DNA of 64,000 bases from Schauerella aestuarii (GTDB taxonomy: Bacteria; Pseudomonadota; Gammaproteobacteria; Burkholderiales; Burkholderiaceae_B), in contig NZ_SIZW01000042.1 of NCBI RefSeq assembly GCF_009866805.1, positions 248,001 to 312,000 of the forward strand. The letters are read 5' to 3'. The position numbers and the translations under genes were made by a program. Position 1 is the stretch's first letter. The number at the start of each line of letters is the position of its first letter. The notes beneath the pieces are model-generated. The model was not told the DNA's origin. It did no database searches and saw nothing but the letters and a program-made list of their open reading frames with translations. Shown piece by piece: positions 1 through 9,514 of this stretch.

Positions 1-590
1 CGATGCGCAACGTGATGAGCGCGGCGGGGTCGGTCAACGGCAAACTCGCGATTCTGAACGAGAAAGCCAGCAACATCACGCAAGTGGTTACCACCATCAA
101 CAAGGTGGCCGATCAAACGAACCTCCTGTCGCTGAACGCAGCGATCGAAGCCGAGAAGGCGGGTGAGTACGGCCGCGGCTTCGTCGTGGTGGCGACCGAG
201 ATCCGCCGATTGGCCGATCAGACGGCGGTCGCGACCTACGACATCGAGCAGATGGTGCGTGAAATCCAGTCGGCCGTGTCGGCCGGCGTGATGGGAATGG
301 ACAAGTTCTCCGAAGAAGTGCGCCGCGGCATCGGCGACGTGCAACTGGTGGGCGAGCAGCTTTCGCAGATCATTGCGCAGGTGCAATTGCTGGCCCCACG
401 CGTGTTGATGGTCAACGAGGGCATGCAAGCCCAGGCCACGGGCGCCGAGCAGATCAATCAGGCGCTGGTGCAATTGAGCGATGCCACGCAGCAGACCGTC
501 GAGTCGCTGCGCCAGTCGAGCCTCGCCATCGAAGAGTTGAATCACGTCGCGAACGGCTTGCGCAGCGGCGTGTCGCGCTTCAAGGTTTAA
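1..590 (+). CDS. wspA: WspA methyl-accepting chemotaxis protein, C-terminal part (5' end outside window)
   Basis: This is the cytoplasmic signalling end of the membrane chemoreceptor of the Wsp pathway, which reports surface contact to the WspE kinase. What is visible is the antiparallel coiled-coil hairpin with the near-invariant tip ([20 protein letters not shown], then [10 protein letters not shown]), where CheW-like proteins and the kinase dock. The wording of the tip and of the following [22 protein letters not shown] stretch is WspA-like rather than that of a generic MCP. The frame is open to the left edge, so the sensor domain and membrane segments lie outside. It ends 14 bp before wspB, and the six following genes confirm the assignment. 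Confidence 0.93.
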   Translation, partial: MRNVMSAAGSVNGKLAILNEKASNITQVVTTINKVADQTNLLSLNAAIEAEKAGEYGRGFVVVATEIRRLADQTAVATYDIEQMVREIQSAVSAGVMGMDKFSEEVRRGIGDVQLVGEQLSQIIAQVQLLAPRVLMVNEGMQAQATGAEQINQALVQLSDATQQTVESLRQSSLAIEELNHVANGLRSGVSRFKV

Positions 591-604
591 GGCGGCATCG
601 CGCC

Positions 605-1132
605 ATGGCCGCCTTCGCGCCCACCGCATTCGGCGCCGCAGCGCGTGCGAACGCCGGACGGCGCAAGCTGTTCTTGCGTTTTCGCATCGGTCGCGACGGC
701 TATGTGCTGGCGGCGGACGACATCGTGCGCGTGCTGCCGTTGAGTCCGGTGAAAGCGTTGCCTGGCACACCCGCTTGGGTGGAAGGCTTGATGTCGGTCG
801 GCACGCGCGCGATACCGGTGATCGATGTGTCTGCGCTGGCGTCCGGCGTGCCGTCGCCGCGTCTGACCAGCACGCGTATCGCCGTGGTGCGCTACACGTT
901 TGACGGCCGCGCCGCCGCGACGGCGCCCTTGCTGGGTCTCATGCTCGAACACGCCACCGAAACGCTGCACTTGAACGCCGACGAGTTTGTCCCGGCCGCG
1001 GTGCAAAGCCATTGTGCGCCTTACCTCGGCCCGGTCTGTCAAACCGCCTCGGGATTGGTGCAATGGCTCGAGCTGCCCGACGTGGTGCCCCCCTCGGCGC
1101 GTGCGCTGCTCTTTACGGAGCACCCCGCATGA
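605..1132 (+). CDS. wspB: WspB, CheW-like coupling protein
   Basis: A 175-residue CheW-domain adaptor expected to couple the WspA receptor to the WspE kinase in the cytoplasm. The CheW fold is recognisable from FLRFRIGRDGYVLAADDI near residue 24, the loop VEGLMSVGTRAIPVIDVSAL around residues 59-78 and the later strand LLGLMLEH. Its length is normal for WspB. The ATG lies 14 bp after the wspA stop, and the stop codon overlaps the wspC start as ATGA, so translation is probably coupled. Two CheW-type proteins (this one and WspD) in one cluster is the standard Wsp arrangement. Confidence 0.9.
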   Translation: MAAFAPTAFGAAARANAGRRKLFLRFRIGRDGYVLAADDIVRVLPLSPVKALPGTPAWVEGLMSVGTRAIPVIDVSALASGVPSPRLTSTRIAVVRYTFDGRAAATAPLLGLMLEHATETLHLNADEFVPAAVQSHCAPYLGPVCQTASGLVQWLELPDVVPPSARALLFTEHPA

Positions 1133-2553
1133 ATTTCGGACCGTTCGAAACGCTCCTGAAAAACAAGATCGGGCTCGATGCGGGCTCCATCGGCGTGAGC
1201 ACCGTGCAGCGGGCGATTCGCACGCGGGCGCAAGCGCGCGCGCAGGGCGATATCGACGCATACTGGTCGATGCTGCAGAGTTCGCCGGGGGAATTGCAGG
1301 CGCTGATCGAAGCCGTCGTGGTGCCGGAAACCTGGTTTTTCCGTTATCCCGAGTCGATTGCCCTGTTCGCATCGTGGGCGACGGCGCAGTTGGCTGCATC
1401 GGGTGCGAAGCCGGTCTTGCGCATCCTCAGCCTGCCATGCTCGACGGGCGAGGAACCCTACACGTTGGCGATGGCGCTGATCGACGCCGGCGTGGCGCCC
1501 GCGCGCTTCGTGATCGAAGCGATCGACATCAGCCCGCGCGTGATTGAGGTGGCCCAAATCGCCCGTTACGGCCGCAATTCGTTTCGCGGCGACGACCTCA
1601 CGTTTCGCGATCGACATTTCACCGACACCCCGTCCGGATTTGTGCTGGCCGATGCTGTCCGCGAGCGCGTGCGGTTTCGAACCGGCAATCTGCTCGATCC
1701 AGGACTGGCGCTGGAGGCCGCTGCCTACGACTTCGTGTTCTGTCGCAATCTGCTCATTTATTTCGATCGCGAGACGCAATCGCGCGGCTTGCGGGTGCTG
1801 CTGCGCGCCTGCCACGCAGGAAGCGGGATGTTCGTCGGCCCGGCCGAAGCCGCGCTTGCCAGCCAGCATGGGTTGGAAGTGTCGGGTGCGCCGCGCTCGT
1901 TCGCCTTCAAGATTCCTGTGGCGCCGCTGGTTGAACAGGCACGCCACAACCGGGTGGGCGATAAGGGGGCCCGCCCAGGAGTCCCCCGATCCAACGAGGG
2001 CGCATCGACAGCGCCCGGATCGAGCGCTGCGGCATTGTCTTCATCAGCAACGGTTGCGACCGCGGCATCGGCGCGGCCGTTGTCCGCCGGTGCCGCGCCC
2101 TTGATCGGCCGCACGTTTCACGAGCGCGACCGGTCGCGCCCAATTCGCTCCGCCCAGATGGCGCAAGCGGCTCAACGCGTACCGCACTCCGCCCATCAAC
2201 CGTCGCGAACCGAGGGGTCTGCTGAGTCCGTGGCGCATGACCGGCAGGCCATTCTCGCCACGGTGCGCCGCATGGCCGATGCCGGGCGCATCGGCGATGC
2301 ATTGACGCAAACCCAGCAGTTTCTCGACACGCACGGACCTGACGCCGACGGTTTCTATCTCGTCGGTTTGTTCCACGACGCCCAGGGCAACACCGTGCAG
2401 GCGCGCGCGTTCTATCGCAAAGCCCTTTATCTGACGCCCGATCACGACGAAGCCTTGCTGCACCTTGCCGCCTTGTGCGAGGCGGCGGGTGACGTCGACG
2501 GCGCGCAGCGTCTGCGTGCGCGGCGCGCAAAACGGGTGAACCGCAATGCTTGA
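1129..2553 (+). CDS. wspC: WspC, CheR-type receptor methyltransferase with TPR tail
   Basis: An S-adenosylmethionine-dependent methyltransferase that methylates glutamates on WspA and so sets the receptor's activity. The CheR catalytic half (about residues 1-280) shows the SAM-binding LSLPCSTGEEPYTLAMAL segment, EAIDISPRVI and FVFCRNLLIYFD. A low-complexity Ala/Ser/Arg linker follows, then a tetratricopeptide-type tail (about residues 390-470, DGFYLVGLFHDAQGNTVQAR and the next helix pair), as in other WspC proteins. The start is the ATG inside the ATGA overlap with wspB. The frame is open further upstream, but MNFGPFETLLKNKIGLD is the family N-terminus. Length is 474 residues. Confidence 0.92.
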   Translation: MNFGPFETLLKNKIGLDAGSIGVSTVQRAIRTRAQARAQGDIDAYWSMLQSSPGELQALIEAVVVPETWFFRYPESIALFASWATAQLAASGAKPVLRILSLPCSTGEEPYTLAMALIDAGVAPARFVIEAIDISPRVIEVAQIARYGRNSFRGDDLTFRDRHFTDTPSGFVLADAVRERVRFRTGNLLDPGLALEAAAYDFVFCRNLLIYFDRETQSRGLRVLLRACHAGSGMFVGPAEAALASQHGLEVSGAPRSFAFKIPVAPLVEQARHNRVGDKGARPGVPRSNEGASTAPGSSAAALSSSATVATAASARPLSAGAAPLIGRTFHERDRSRPIRSAQMAQAAQRVPHSAHQPSRTEGSAESVAHDRQAILATVRRMADAGRIGDALTQTQQFLDTHGPDADGFYLVGLFHDAQGNTVQARAFYRKALYLTPDHDEALLHLAALCEAAGDVDGAQRLRARRAKRVNRNA

Positions 2554-3274
2554 ATCGCGCCCGGATCAGGCCCCCGCCAACGCGATCGACGACTGCTGGA
2601 ATCGCATCGGCAATCACGGCGACCACTCGTGTGCGCGGTTGACCGATCATGTCCTGTGCCGCAACTGCCCGGTGTATGCCGCTGCCGCAAAAACCTTGCT
2701 CGACCGGCTGCCGGCGGGGCAGGCGCACGCCGATTCTATGACCACGTCGTTTGCGACCGATGTGCTGCATGCGCATCTGGCGGGTGAGGGCGCGCGTGAA
2801 CAGCCCGACGAAGTACTCATCGTTTTCAGGGTAGGGCGCGAATGGCTGGCTTTACCCGCGCGTGCGCTCGAAGAGGTGGGTACGTTGCGCCGCATCCACT
2901 CGTTACCCCATCGTCGCGGCGGCGCCATTCTGGGCGTGGCCAACGTACGGGGCAATCTGACCGTCTGTTTATCGCCGACCGTGCTGCTCGGTCTGGGCGG
3001 CGCACAAGCCTATGGCACGGATAGCGTTCATGCCCAGGTCGCTTCGCAAGGGCGCATGCTGATGGTGACGACGGGTGCAAGCAGTGTGGTGCTTCCGGTG
3101 GATCAGGTCGATGGCGCACGACGGATCAAGTCGGAGGCCATTCGCCCGTTGCCGTCCACGGTGTCGGGCGCGTCATCGAGCCTGGCGCGCGGCTTGATTC
3201 GCGAAGGCGATCGCGATATCGGCGTGCTGGATGATGGCCGCTTGCGAGATCACATCGCCCGGAGTTTGCGATGA
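2546..3274 (+). CDS. wspD: WspD, second CheW-like coupling protein
   Basis: A CheW-domain adaptor of 242 residues. It has an extra N-terminal segment of about 85 residues that carries four closely spaced cysteines or histidines (NHGDHSCARLTDHVLCRNCP). The CheW fold starts around VLIVFRVGREWLALPARALEEV and contains GGAILGVANVRGNLTVCLSPT. The Cys-rich N-terminal segment is typical of WspD and has no proven role that I know of. It overlaps the end of wspC by 8 bp and the start of wspE by 4 bp, so all three are probably translated together. Confidence 0.9.
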   Translation: MLESRPDQAPANAIDDCWNRIGNHGDHSCARLTDHVLCRNCPVYAAAAKTLLDRLPAGQAHADSMTTSFATDVLHAHLAGEGAREQPDEVLIVFRVGREWLALPARALEEVGTLRRIHSLPHRRGGAILGVANVRGNLTVCLSPTVLLGLGGAQAYGTDSVHAQVASQGRMLMVTTGASSVVLPVDQVDGARRIKSEAIRPLPSTVSGASSSLARGLIREGDRDIGVLDDGRLRDHIARSLR

Positions 3275-5673
3275 GTCCCTCGTCCTACATCGATGCATCC
3301 ATGCTGGAACTTTTCCAGATGGAAGCGCGCGCGCAAGCGGATGTGCTCAGTGCGGGGTTGATCGCCCTCGAACGCGATCCTGTAGCGGCCGACCATCTCG
3401 AAGCCTGCATGCGTGCTGCGCATTCTCTCAAGGGTGCAGCGCGGATCGTCGATTTGAAAGTGGCGGTGCCCGTGGCGCACGTCATGGAAGACGCGTTCGT
3501 CGCGGCGCAAGAAGGGCGGTTGAGGCTTACCCCCGAGCATATCGATGCGCTCTTGGCCGGGGTGGACTTGCTGCTGCGCATCGGCGCGTCGGATCCCGCC
3601 GCCACGTCGCCCGATCCCACGCCTGCCGACGTCGACGCTTATGTGCTGAAGCTGAGCGCGCTGTTGGGCGACGCCGCCACGCTGTCACCTGCGCCGCTAC
3701 CAATCTACGCGGACACCGTGGCGCCAATGGACACGGGCGTGCAAGCGTCGGAACGCGACACCGTGGGGCGCGCACACGAGACGACGACACCGATCGTGGA
3801 ACCGATTTCGGCGGCCGCGCCAGGTGCGCCCGTGCCTGCGCGGGATGCCACGGGCGGCTGGAACGAGTCGTTCGTCGATCGTCGGGCCGTCACGGTGGCT
3901 GACGTGGCGGACGTGGATACGAGTGGTGAGCGCGTATTGCGCGTCACCGCCGGCACGCTCAATCGCCTGCTGGGATTGTCGAGCGAGGCGTTGGTTGAAA
4001 CGCAGTGGCTCACGCCGTTCGCTGGCAACATGCTGCGGTTGAAGCGACAGCACGGGCAGGTGGATCATCTGCTCGATACGCTGCGGCTGACGTTGGGCGA
4101 GCGCGCCGTCGATCCGGTTGTCGCCACGGCGCTGGCGGAAGTGCGGCGCGTCACGACCGAAACTCAACAGGCGCTGACACAGCGTCTCACCGATATCGAC
4201 GAATTCAGCTGGCGCATCGGCAATCTGTCGCAGCGTCTCTATGACACCGCGCTCGCGTCGCGGATGCGGCCGCTCGCCGACGGCGTGGGCGGCTTGGCGC
4301 GCATGGTGCGCGATCTGGGGCGCGAACTGGGCAAACCGGTATGCCTGGACATCATCGGCGAACGCACGCCGGTCGATCGCGACATTCTCGAGAAGCTGGA
4401 CGCGCCACTCGCGCATCTGCTGCGCAACGCAATCGATCACGGCATAGAGTCGCCTGAAGAACGCCGCGAGGCGGGCAAATCCGCAGATGGCGTGCTTACG
4501 CTCGAAGCGCGGCATAGCGCAGGAATGCTCATCATCGATATCAGCGACGATGGCGCCGGCATCGATGTCGAGGCGTTGCGCACCGCCGTGGTCGAGCGGC
4601 AGTTGTCGACGGCCGATACCGCGGCGCGCATGAGCGAGTCGGAACTGCTGGCATTTCTGTTCCTGCCCGGCTTCAGCACCAAGAAATCCGTTACCCAGAT
4701 TTCCGGACGCGGCGTGGGTCTCGATGCCGTGCACGAGACGATGCGGCAGTTGCGCGGCGCCGTGCGCGTCGAGCAGCGGTACGGGCAGGGCAGCCGCTTC
4801 ACACTCGAGATGCCGCTGTCGCTGTCGGTCGTGCGCAGCCTGCTCGTGGAGATCGGCGATGAAGCGTATGCATTGCCGTTGGGCTTCGTCAATCATACGT
4901 TGCGCGTGCCGCGCACCGAAATCGAGCAGCTCGAAGGGCATCAGCATTTCCGCTTTTTCGACCGGCATATCGGCCTCGTGTCGGCGCGCCAACTGCTGCA
5001 ATATGCGCCCAGCCGCGATATTGACGGCGACATCGCCGTCGTCGTGATCGGCGATACCGAGCGCCTCTACGGCGTGGCGATCGACCGGTTCCTGGGCGAG
5101 CGCACGCTGGTCGTGCAGCCGCTGGATGCGCGCCTGGGCAAACTGCAGGATGTGACCGCGGGCGCCTTGCTCGATGACGGCACGCCGGCCTTGATTCTGG
5201 ACGTCGAGGATCTGCTGCGGTCGATCGAGAAATTGGTCAGCGACGGGCGCCTGTCGCAGATTGCCGCACACGCTCAAGACGAGCGCGGCAAGCGCCGCAA
5301 GCGGGTGCTGGTGGTCGACGACTCGCTGACCGTGCGCGAACTGGAACGCAAGCTCCTGTCCAATCGCGGGTACGACGTCGCGGTGGCCGTTGACGGCATC
5401 GACGGCTGGAATCAATTGCGCGCCGAGTCGTTCGATCTCGTCGTCTCGGATGTGGATATGCCGCGAATGGATGGCATCGAGCTCGTCACGATGATCAAGA
5501 ACGATCCGCGTTTGCATAATTTGCCGGTCATGATCGTGTCTTACAAAGACCGTGAGGAAGACCGCCAACGGGGGTTGAACGCTGGCGCCGATTACTACCT
5601 GGCGAAAGGCAGTTTCCACGACGAAACACTCCTCGATGCGGTCGAAGATCTGATCGGCGGGGCAAGCGCATGA
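3271..5673 (+). CDS. wspE: WspE, hybrid CheA-type histidine kinase with receiver domain
   Basis: The central kinase of the Wsp pathway. It autophosphorylates on receipt of the WspA signal and passes phosphate to WspR (output) and WspF (adaptation). Domains in order: Hpt with the phospho-acceptor histidine in RAAHSLKGAARI (His51); a variable acidic linker; dimerisation and HATPase domains with HLLRNAIDHGIE (N box), DDGAGID (G1) and GRGVGLD (G2); a CheW-like regulatory domain; and a C-terminal receiver starting near residue 676 with the acceptor Asp in VVSDVDMPRMDG (about residue 725). Length is 800 residues. ATGA overlaps exist at both ends. Confidence 0.94.
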   Translation: MSPSSYIDASMLELFQMEARAQADVLSAGLIALERDPVAADHLEACMRAAHSLKGAARIVDLKVAVPVAHVMEDAFVAAQEGRLRLTPEHIDALLAGVDLLLRIGASDPAATSPDPTPADVDAYVLKLSALLGDAATLSPAPLPIYADTVAPMDTGVQASERDTVGRAHETTTPIVEPISAAAPGAPVPARDATGGWNESFVDRRAVTVADVADVDTSGERVLRVTAGTLNRLLGLSSEALVETQWLTPFAGNMLRLKRQHGQVDHLLDTLRLTLGERAVDPVVATALAEVRRVTTETQQALTQRLTDIDEFSWRIGNLSQRLYDTALASRMRPLADGVGGLARMVRDLGRELGKPVCLDIIGERTPVDRDILEKLDAPLAHLLRNAIDHGIESPEERREAGKSADGVLTLEARHSAGMLIIDISDDGAGIDVEALRTAVVERQLSTADTAARMSESELLAFLFLPGFSTKKSVTQISGRGVGLDAVHETMRQLRGAVRVEQRYGQGSRFTLEMPLSLSVVRSLLVEIGDEAYALPLGFVNHTLRVPRTEIEQLEGHQHFRFFDRHIGLVSARQLLQYAPSRDIDGDIAVVVIGDTERLYGVAIDRFLGERTLVVQPLDARLGKLQDVTAGALLDDGTPALILDVEDLLRSIEKLVSDGRLSQIAAHAQDERGKRRKRVLVVDDSLTVRELERKLLSNRGYDVAVAVDGIDGWNQLRAESFDLVVSDVDMPRMDGIELVTMIKNDPRLHNLPVMIVSYKDREEDRQRGLNAGADYYLAKGSFHDETLLDAVEDLIGGASA

Positions 5674-6695
5674 GAGTCGGCATCGTCAACGATTTGCCTC
5701 TGGCCGTTGCGTCCCTGCGGCGTGCGCTGATGCTGGATCCGTCGCTCGAGGTGGCATGGGTGGCCGAAGACGGCGCTCAAGCGGTGGACCTGTGCGCCCG
5801 CGACAAGCCCGACGTGGTGCTGATGGATTTGATGATGCCGGTGATGGACGGCGTTGAGGCCACCCGCCGCATCATGGCCGAGTCGCCTTGCGCGATCGTG
5901 ATCGTCACGGTCGATGTGGGACGGCACACCGCGCGCGTATTCGAAGCGATGGGGCACGGTGCCGTCGACGCGGTCGACACGCCGGCATTGGGCGGGGTCG
6001 ATCCGCAACAGGCCGCCGCGCCGCTCTTGCGCAAGATTCGCAATGTGGCGTGGCTGATCGGCGAGCGCGTTGCGCCGCGCAACGAAAGCGTGCGCGTGGC
6101 CACGCCGTCGTCGGGATCGCGGGCACTGATCGCGGTGGGCGCAAGCGCGGGCGGGCCACCGGCGCTCGCCCAATTGCTGGCAGCGTTGCCGGCCGATTTC
6201 CCCGTGCCGATCGTCCTGGTCCAACACGTGGATGCGATGTTTGCGGAAGGCATGGCGAAGTGGTTGAACGACCAGGTGCCGTTGAACGTGCGGATTGCGC
6301 GCGAAGGTGAGATGCCGCGCGCGGGATCCGCTTTGCTGGCCGGCACCAACGATCATTTGCGGCTGTGTGCGAGCGGCGTGTTGTCGTACAGCGCCGCGCC
6401 GCGCGAGATGTTGTACCGCCCATCGATCGATGTGTTTTTTGAAAGTGTGGCCGCTCATTGGCGCGGCGACGCGGTCGGCGTGTTGCTGACCGGCATGGGC
6501 CGCGATGGTGCGCTCGGGCTGAAGGCCTTGCGCGATCGCGGCATGCTCACCATCGCCCAAGACAAGGATAGCTGTGCGGTATACGGCATGCCGAAAGCGG
6601 CAGCCGAGTTGGGGGCAGCGGTTGAAATCAAGCCGCTCGCCAGCATCGGCCCGCGATTGTGTGCCATGTATCCATCGCCTTCGCAACGATATTGA
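5670..6695 (+). CDS. wspF: WspF, CheB-type protein-glutamate methylesterase
   Basis: Removes methyl groups from WspA and so resets the pathway. In Pseudomonas, loss of WspF locks WspR on and gives wrinkly, biofilm-forming cells. The N-terminal receiver has the phospho-Asp in VVLMDLMMPVMDG. The C-terminal esterase has the catalytic serine in GASAGGPPAL, the histidine in VQHVDAMFAEGMA and the aspartate in LLTGMGRDGALGL. All key residues are present, so the enzyme should be functional. It starts in an ATGA overlap with wspE. A 17-bp gap separates it from wspR. Confidence 0.94.
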   Translation: MRVGIVNDLPLAVASLRRALMLDPSLEVAWVAEDGAQAVDLCARDKPDVVLMDLMMPVMDGVEATRRIMAESPCAIVIVTVDVGRHTARVFEAMGHGAVDAVDTPALGGVDPQQAAAPLLRKIRNVAWLIGERVAPRNESVRVATPSSGSRALIAVGASAGGPPALAQLLAALPADFPVPIVLVQHVDAMFAEGMAKWLNDQVPLNVRIAREGEMPRAGSALLAGTNDHLRLCASGVLSYSAAPREMLYRPSIDVFFESVAAHWRGDAVGVLLTGMGRDGALGLKALRDRGMLTIAQDKDSCAVYGMPKAAAELGAAVEIKPLASIGPRLCAMYPSPSQRY

Positions 6696-6712
6696 TTCTG
6701 GAGTTTCAACCT

Positions 6713-7711
6713 ATGGCAGCAGTCGCCGACACCCCGCTTGCACCAATATTGCCCGTCACCGTTCTCCTGGTGGACGATCAGATCATGGTGGGCGAGGCGA
6801 TCCGGCGGGCACTGGTGCAAGAACGCGATGTGGTCTATCACTTTTGTCCGAATCCCGACGATGCCGTGAGTGAGGCGCAGCGTCTGAAACCGACGGTGAT
6901 TCTTCAGGATCTCGTCCTGCCGCGGGTGGACGGACTGACACTGGTGCGTGCTTATCGCGATACCCCGACCTTGCGCGACGTGCCGATCATCGTGTTGTCG
7001 ACCAAAGAAGATCCCATCACCAAGAGCGCGGCATTTGCCGCCGGCGCCAATGATTATCTCGTCAAACTGCCTGATGCGATCGAGCTCATCGCTCGCATAC
7101 GCTATCACTCGAGATCCTATCTTGCGCTGCGCGAACGCGACGAAGCGTATCGTGCGCTGCACGCCAGCCAGCAGCAATTGCTGGAGATGAATCTGGAGCT
7201 GCGCCGACTGAGCAATCTCGATGGCCTCACCGGCTTGGCAAATCGCCGCTATTTTGACGAGTACCTGGGTGCGGAGTGGCAACGCGCCATGCGCGAGCAG
7301 CGGGATATTGCGCTCATGATGGTCGATGTCGATCACTTCAAGCGCTACAACGATACCTACGGGCACCTCGCCGGCGATGGGGCGCTCAAGCAGGTCGCGC
7401 AGGCTCTGCAGGGCGCGGCCGATCGCTCGACCGACTTGGCCGCGCGCTACGGCGGCGAGGAGTTTTCGTTGGTGATGCCCAATACCTCGCTCGGCGGCGC
7501 GCGCTTGATCGGCGAGAAGTTGCGCCGTGCAGTGGCAGCGCTCGCTGTCGAACACAAGGCATCAACCACCGGCGATATCTTATCGGTGAGTATTGGCGCC
7601 GCGACGATGGTGCCTCAGCAGGGCACAACATTCACTGCGCTGGTGGATGCCGCCGATCGCAATCTCTACGCCGCCAAACATCAGGGCCGAAATCAAGTCG
7701 TTGCGAGCTAA
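6713..7711 (+). CDS. wspR: WspR, response regulator diguanylate cyclase
   Basis: Output of the Wsp pathway: the phosphorylated receiver drives the GGDEF domain to make c-di-GMP from two GTP. The receiver covers about residues 15-130 with the acceptor Asp66 in ILQDLVLPRVDG. A linking helix carries HASQQQLLEMNLELRRLSN. The GGDEF domain has the active site GGEEF at residues 247-251 and, six residues before it, RSTD (238-241), which fits the RxxD product-inhibition site. Both enzyme activity and feedback inhibition should therefore be intact. The ATG at 6713 follows a CTGGAG ribosome site. An upstream in-frame start would reach back into wspF and was not used. Confidence 0.95.
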   Translation: MAAVADTPLAPILPVTVLLVDDQIMVGEAIRRALVQERDVVYHFCPNPDDAVSEAQRLKPTVILQDLVLPRVDGLTLVRAYRDTPTLRDVPIIVLSTKEDPITKSAAFAAGANDYLVKLPDAIELIARIRYHSRSYLALRERDEAYRALHASQQQLLEMNLELRRLSNLDGLTGLANRRYFDEYLGAEWQRAMREQRDIALMMVDVDHFKRYNDTYGHLAGDGALKQVAQALQGAADRSTDLAARYGGEEFSLVMPNTSLGGARLIGEKLRRAVAALAVEHKASTTGDILSVSIGAATMVPQQGTTFTALVDAADRNLYAAKHQGRNQVVAS

Positions 7712-7739
7712 CAAGTGGTCACTAGGGATAGGCTGAGCG

Positions 7740-8930
7740 TTACGCTGCCCGCAGGCGCAGACACGTAATTTCCGAGGGCGCGAAGAAGCGCTTTGGCGGT
7801 CCCCAATACCCCGTGCCGCGGCTGATATATACCCACATCCCATTCAGTTGCCGCAGTCCAAACACAAAAGGCTGTTGAAACCGGACGAACGCGGGCCAAG
7901 GCAGGAATTGCCCTCCGTGGGTGTGGCCCGAAAGCTGCAGCGTAAATCCTGCGTCTGCGGCGGCGGGCGCACTACGTGGCTGGTGCGCAAGCAAAATACG
8001 CACGGCAAGATCCGTGGGCGCGCCGGCCATGGCTTTCATGGGGTCGCTGCGATGCCCGGCAACGAAGCCGCCAGCGTTGTAATCGGTGATGCCACCCAAG
8101 ATGAATGCAGCGCCTTCATGGTGGATGACGACGTGTTCGTTCATCAATGGGCGCATGCCCAGCACCTGAAAATGCGCGACCCATGCCGGCGCGCCAGCGT
8201 AGTACTCGTGATTGCCGGTGACGACGAAGACGCCGTAGCGTGCGCGCAGGGCAGCCAAGGGTGCAATGTGCGGTGCAAGCGCTGCGACGCTGCCGTCTAC
8301 CAGGTCGCCCGTAATCACCACCACATCCGGCTGCTGTGCGTTCACAGCGTCAACGATAGCTTGCACGTAGCCGCGTTTGATCGTTGGTCCAACGTGAATA
8401 TCGCTCAGTTGCACAATGCGCAGGGATGCCAGGGCCGCAGGGAGTTCGGCATGCGGCACCGTGACGTGCCTTAATGGGGCACGGCGGCGCGCGTTGTAAA
8501 GGCCGACCATCGTAATCAGGATCGCGGCGATCGGTACCAGCCCAGCGGTATCACGAGCGAGCATGGCCGGTTCAGTCCAACCGCCTGCCCAGCATGTGAC
8601 CCGGTAGAGCATCAGACCCACATCGCGCAATAGTGTCAGCACGAACAGCGATGAGAAAAATCCCATTGCCATGAAGCCAACCCATGCCACGCGGTCCGAG
8701 AGTGGCTGGCGAACGATGCGACGACTCAGCATGCCGGCTGGCGCAATGCACACCAAGGCGACGAGGGCCAGCACCGCACCTGCGACTCCCGCGCCCGACA
8801 ACCCAAGCGCGGGAATCAGACGCACGCCAACATAAACATGAAGCGCGACGCCCATGGCGATGAAACGGACGAGAAAGGATGAGGGACGCATGGGAACCAT
8901 AGGGGGGGTGGATGGGCGGGGCTTTTGCAT
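7740..8930 (-). CDS. Membrane-anchored calcineurin-like metallophosphoesterase
   Basis: A 396-residue protein with four or so hydrophobic N-terminal segments (about residues 20-160) and a cytoplasmic or periplasmic metallophosphoesterase domain after them. Metal-binding motifs are in order: QLSDIHVG (D-x-H), VITGDLVDG (GD), GNHEYYAG (GNHE), LAHQPRSA and LSGHTHGGQF (GHxH). This matches the YaeI/YkuE-like family, some members of which hydrolyse UDP-diacylglucosamine or related phosphoesters. The substrate here is unknown. Starts at codon 12 or 14 are also possible, as no clear ribosome site precedes any of them. It is convergent with wspR, whose stop lies 28 bp away. Confidence 0.83.
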   Translation of the reverse strand: MQKPRPSTPPMVPMRPSSFLVRFIAMGVALHVYVGVRLIPALGLSGAGVAGAVLALVALVCIAPAGMLSRRIVRQPLSDRVAWVGFMAMGFFSSLFVLTLLRDVGLMLYRVTCWAGGWTEPAMLARDTAGLVPIAAILITMVGLYNARRRAPLRHVTVPHAELPAALASLRIVQLSDIHVGPTIKRGYVQAIVDAVNAQQPDVVVITGDLVDGSVAALAPHIAPLAALRARYGVFVVTGNHEYYAGAPAWVAHFQVLGMRPLMNEHVVIHHEGAAFILGGITDYNAGGFVAGHRSDPMKAMAGAPTDLAVRILLAHQPRSAPAAADAGFTLQLSGHTHGGQFLPWPAFVRFQQPFVFGLRQLNGMWVYISRGTGYWGPPKRFFAPSEITCLRLRAA

Positions 8931-9102
8931 TCTACGTGGGCGTGCCGGTGCCGCAGCCGTGGCAATGAGGTTCGCGAATATTTTTGGGATGCGGAATTCT
9001 TTTTTGTGACGACGGGAACTTGCTCAGGCACGCTACCTGCTAGGTAACACGCGTCAGTCGATTGCGGCGATCGACACTATTTGAACCGGATAAGGAGAAC
9101 GT

Positions 9103-9462
9103 ATGAAATTCAGTCTGAAACGCGCACGTGATGAAGCACAAAACGGCCAGGAACGCCTCGGGCGCGATCTGGACGACCTGCTCGCCGCCAGCGAAGAACT
9201 CCTGCGTTCCACGGCCGACAAGACCGGCGAAGGCGTCGACGACGCACGCCGCAAGCTGAAGGGCCAACTTGAAAGCCTGCGTGGTCGCGCCAGCGACTGG
9301 AAAGATGTGGCTGCCGATCGCGCGGCCCGTCTGTCGAAGGAAACCGATGCGTATGTGCACGAAAACGCATGGAAGTCGATGGGCATCGCTGCGTTGGTTG
9401 GTATTGGCGTCAGCCTTTTGGCTCGCACCGCTGTGAAAAAAACGGGCGGCCGCTGGGAATGA
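9103..9462 (+). CDS. DUF883 (ElaB/YqjD-type) membrane-anchored protein
   Basis: A 119-residue protein with a charged helical N-terminal part (about residues 1-85, rich in Lys, Glu, Arg and Ala) and a C-terminal hydrophobic segment (SMGIAALVGIGVSLLART) followed by a basic end. This is the layout of the DUF883/YqjD/ElaB family. E. coli members sit in the inner membrane, bind stationary-phase ribosomes and respond to stress. AAGGAG lies 7 bp before the ATG. The next two genes are also small envelope-type proteins, and all three could form a stress or stationary-phase set; that is an inference. Confidence 0.85.
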   Translation: MKFSLKRARDEAQNGQERLGRDLDDLLAASEELLRSTADKTGEGVDDARRKLKGQLESLRGRASDWKDVAADRAARLSKETDAYVHENAWKSMGIAALVGIGVSLLARTAVKKTGGRWE

Positions 9463-9514
9463 TATCGGGTAACCGGGCGATGCCCGGTGACCGCGTATCG
9501 CGTTGGAGGAACGT

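Noticed and set aside
3697-5619. A 640-codon open frame on the minus strand opposite wspE
   Set aside because: Shadow of wspE, with no ribosome site and no recognisable domain.
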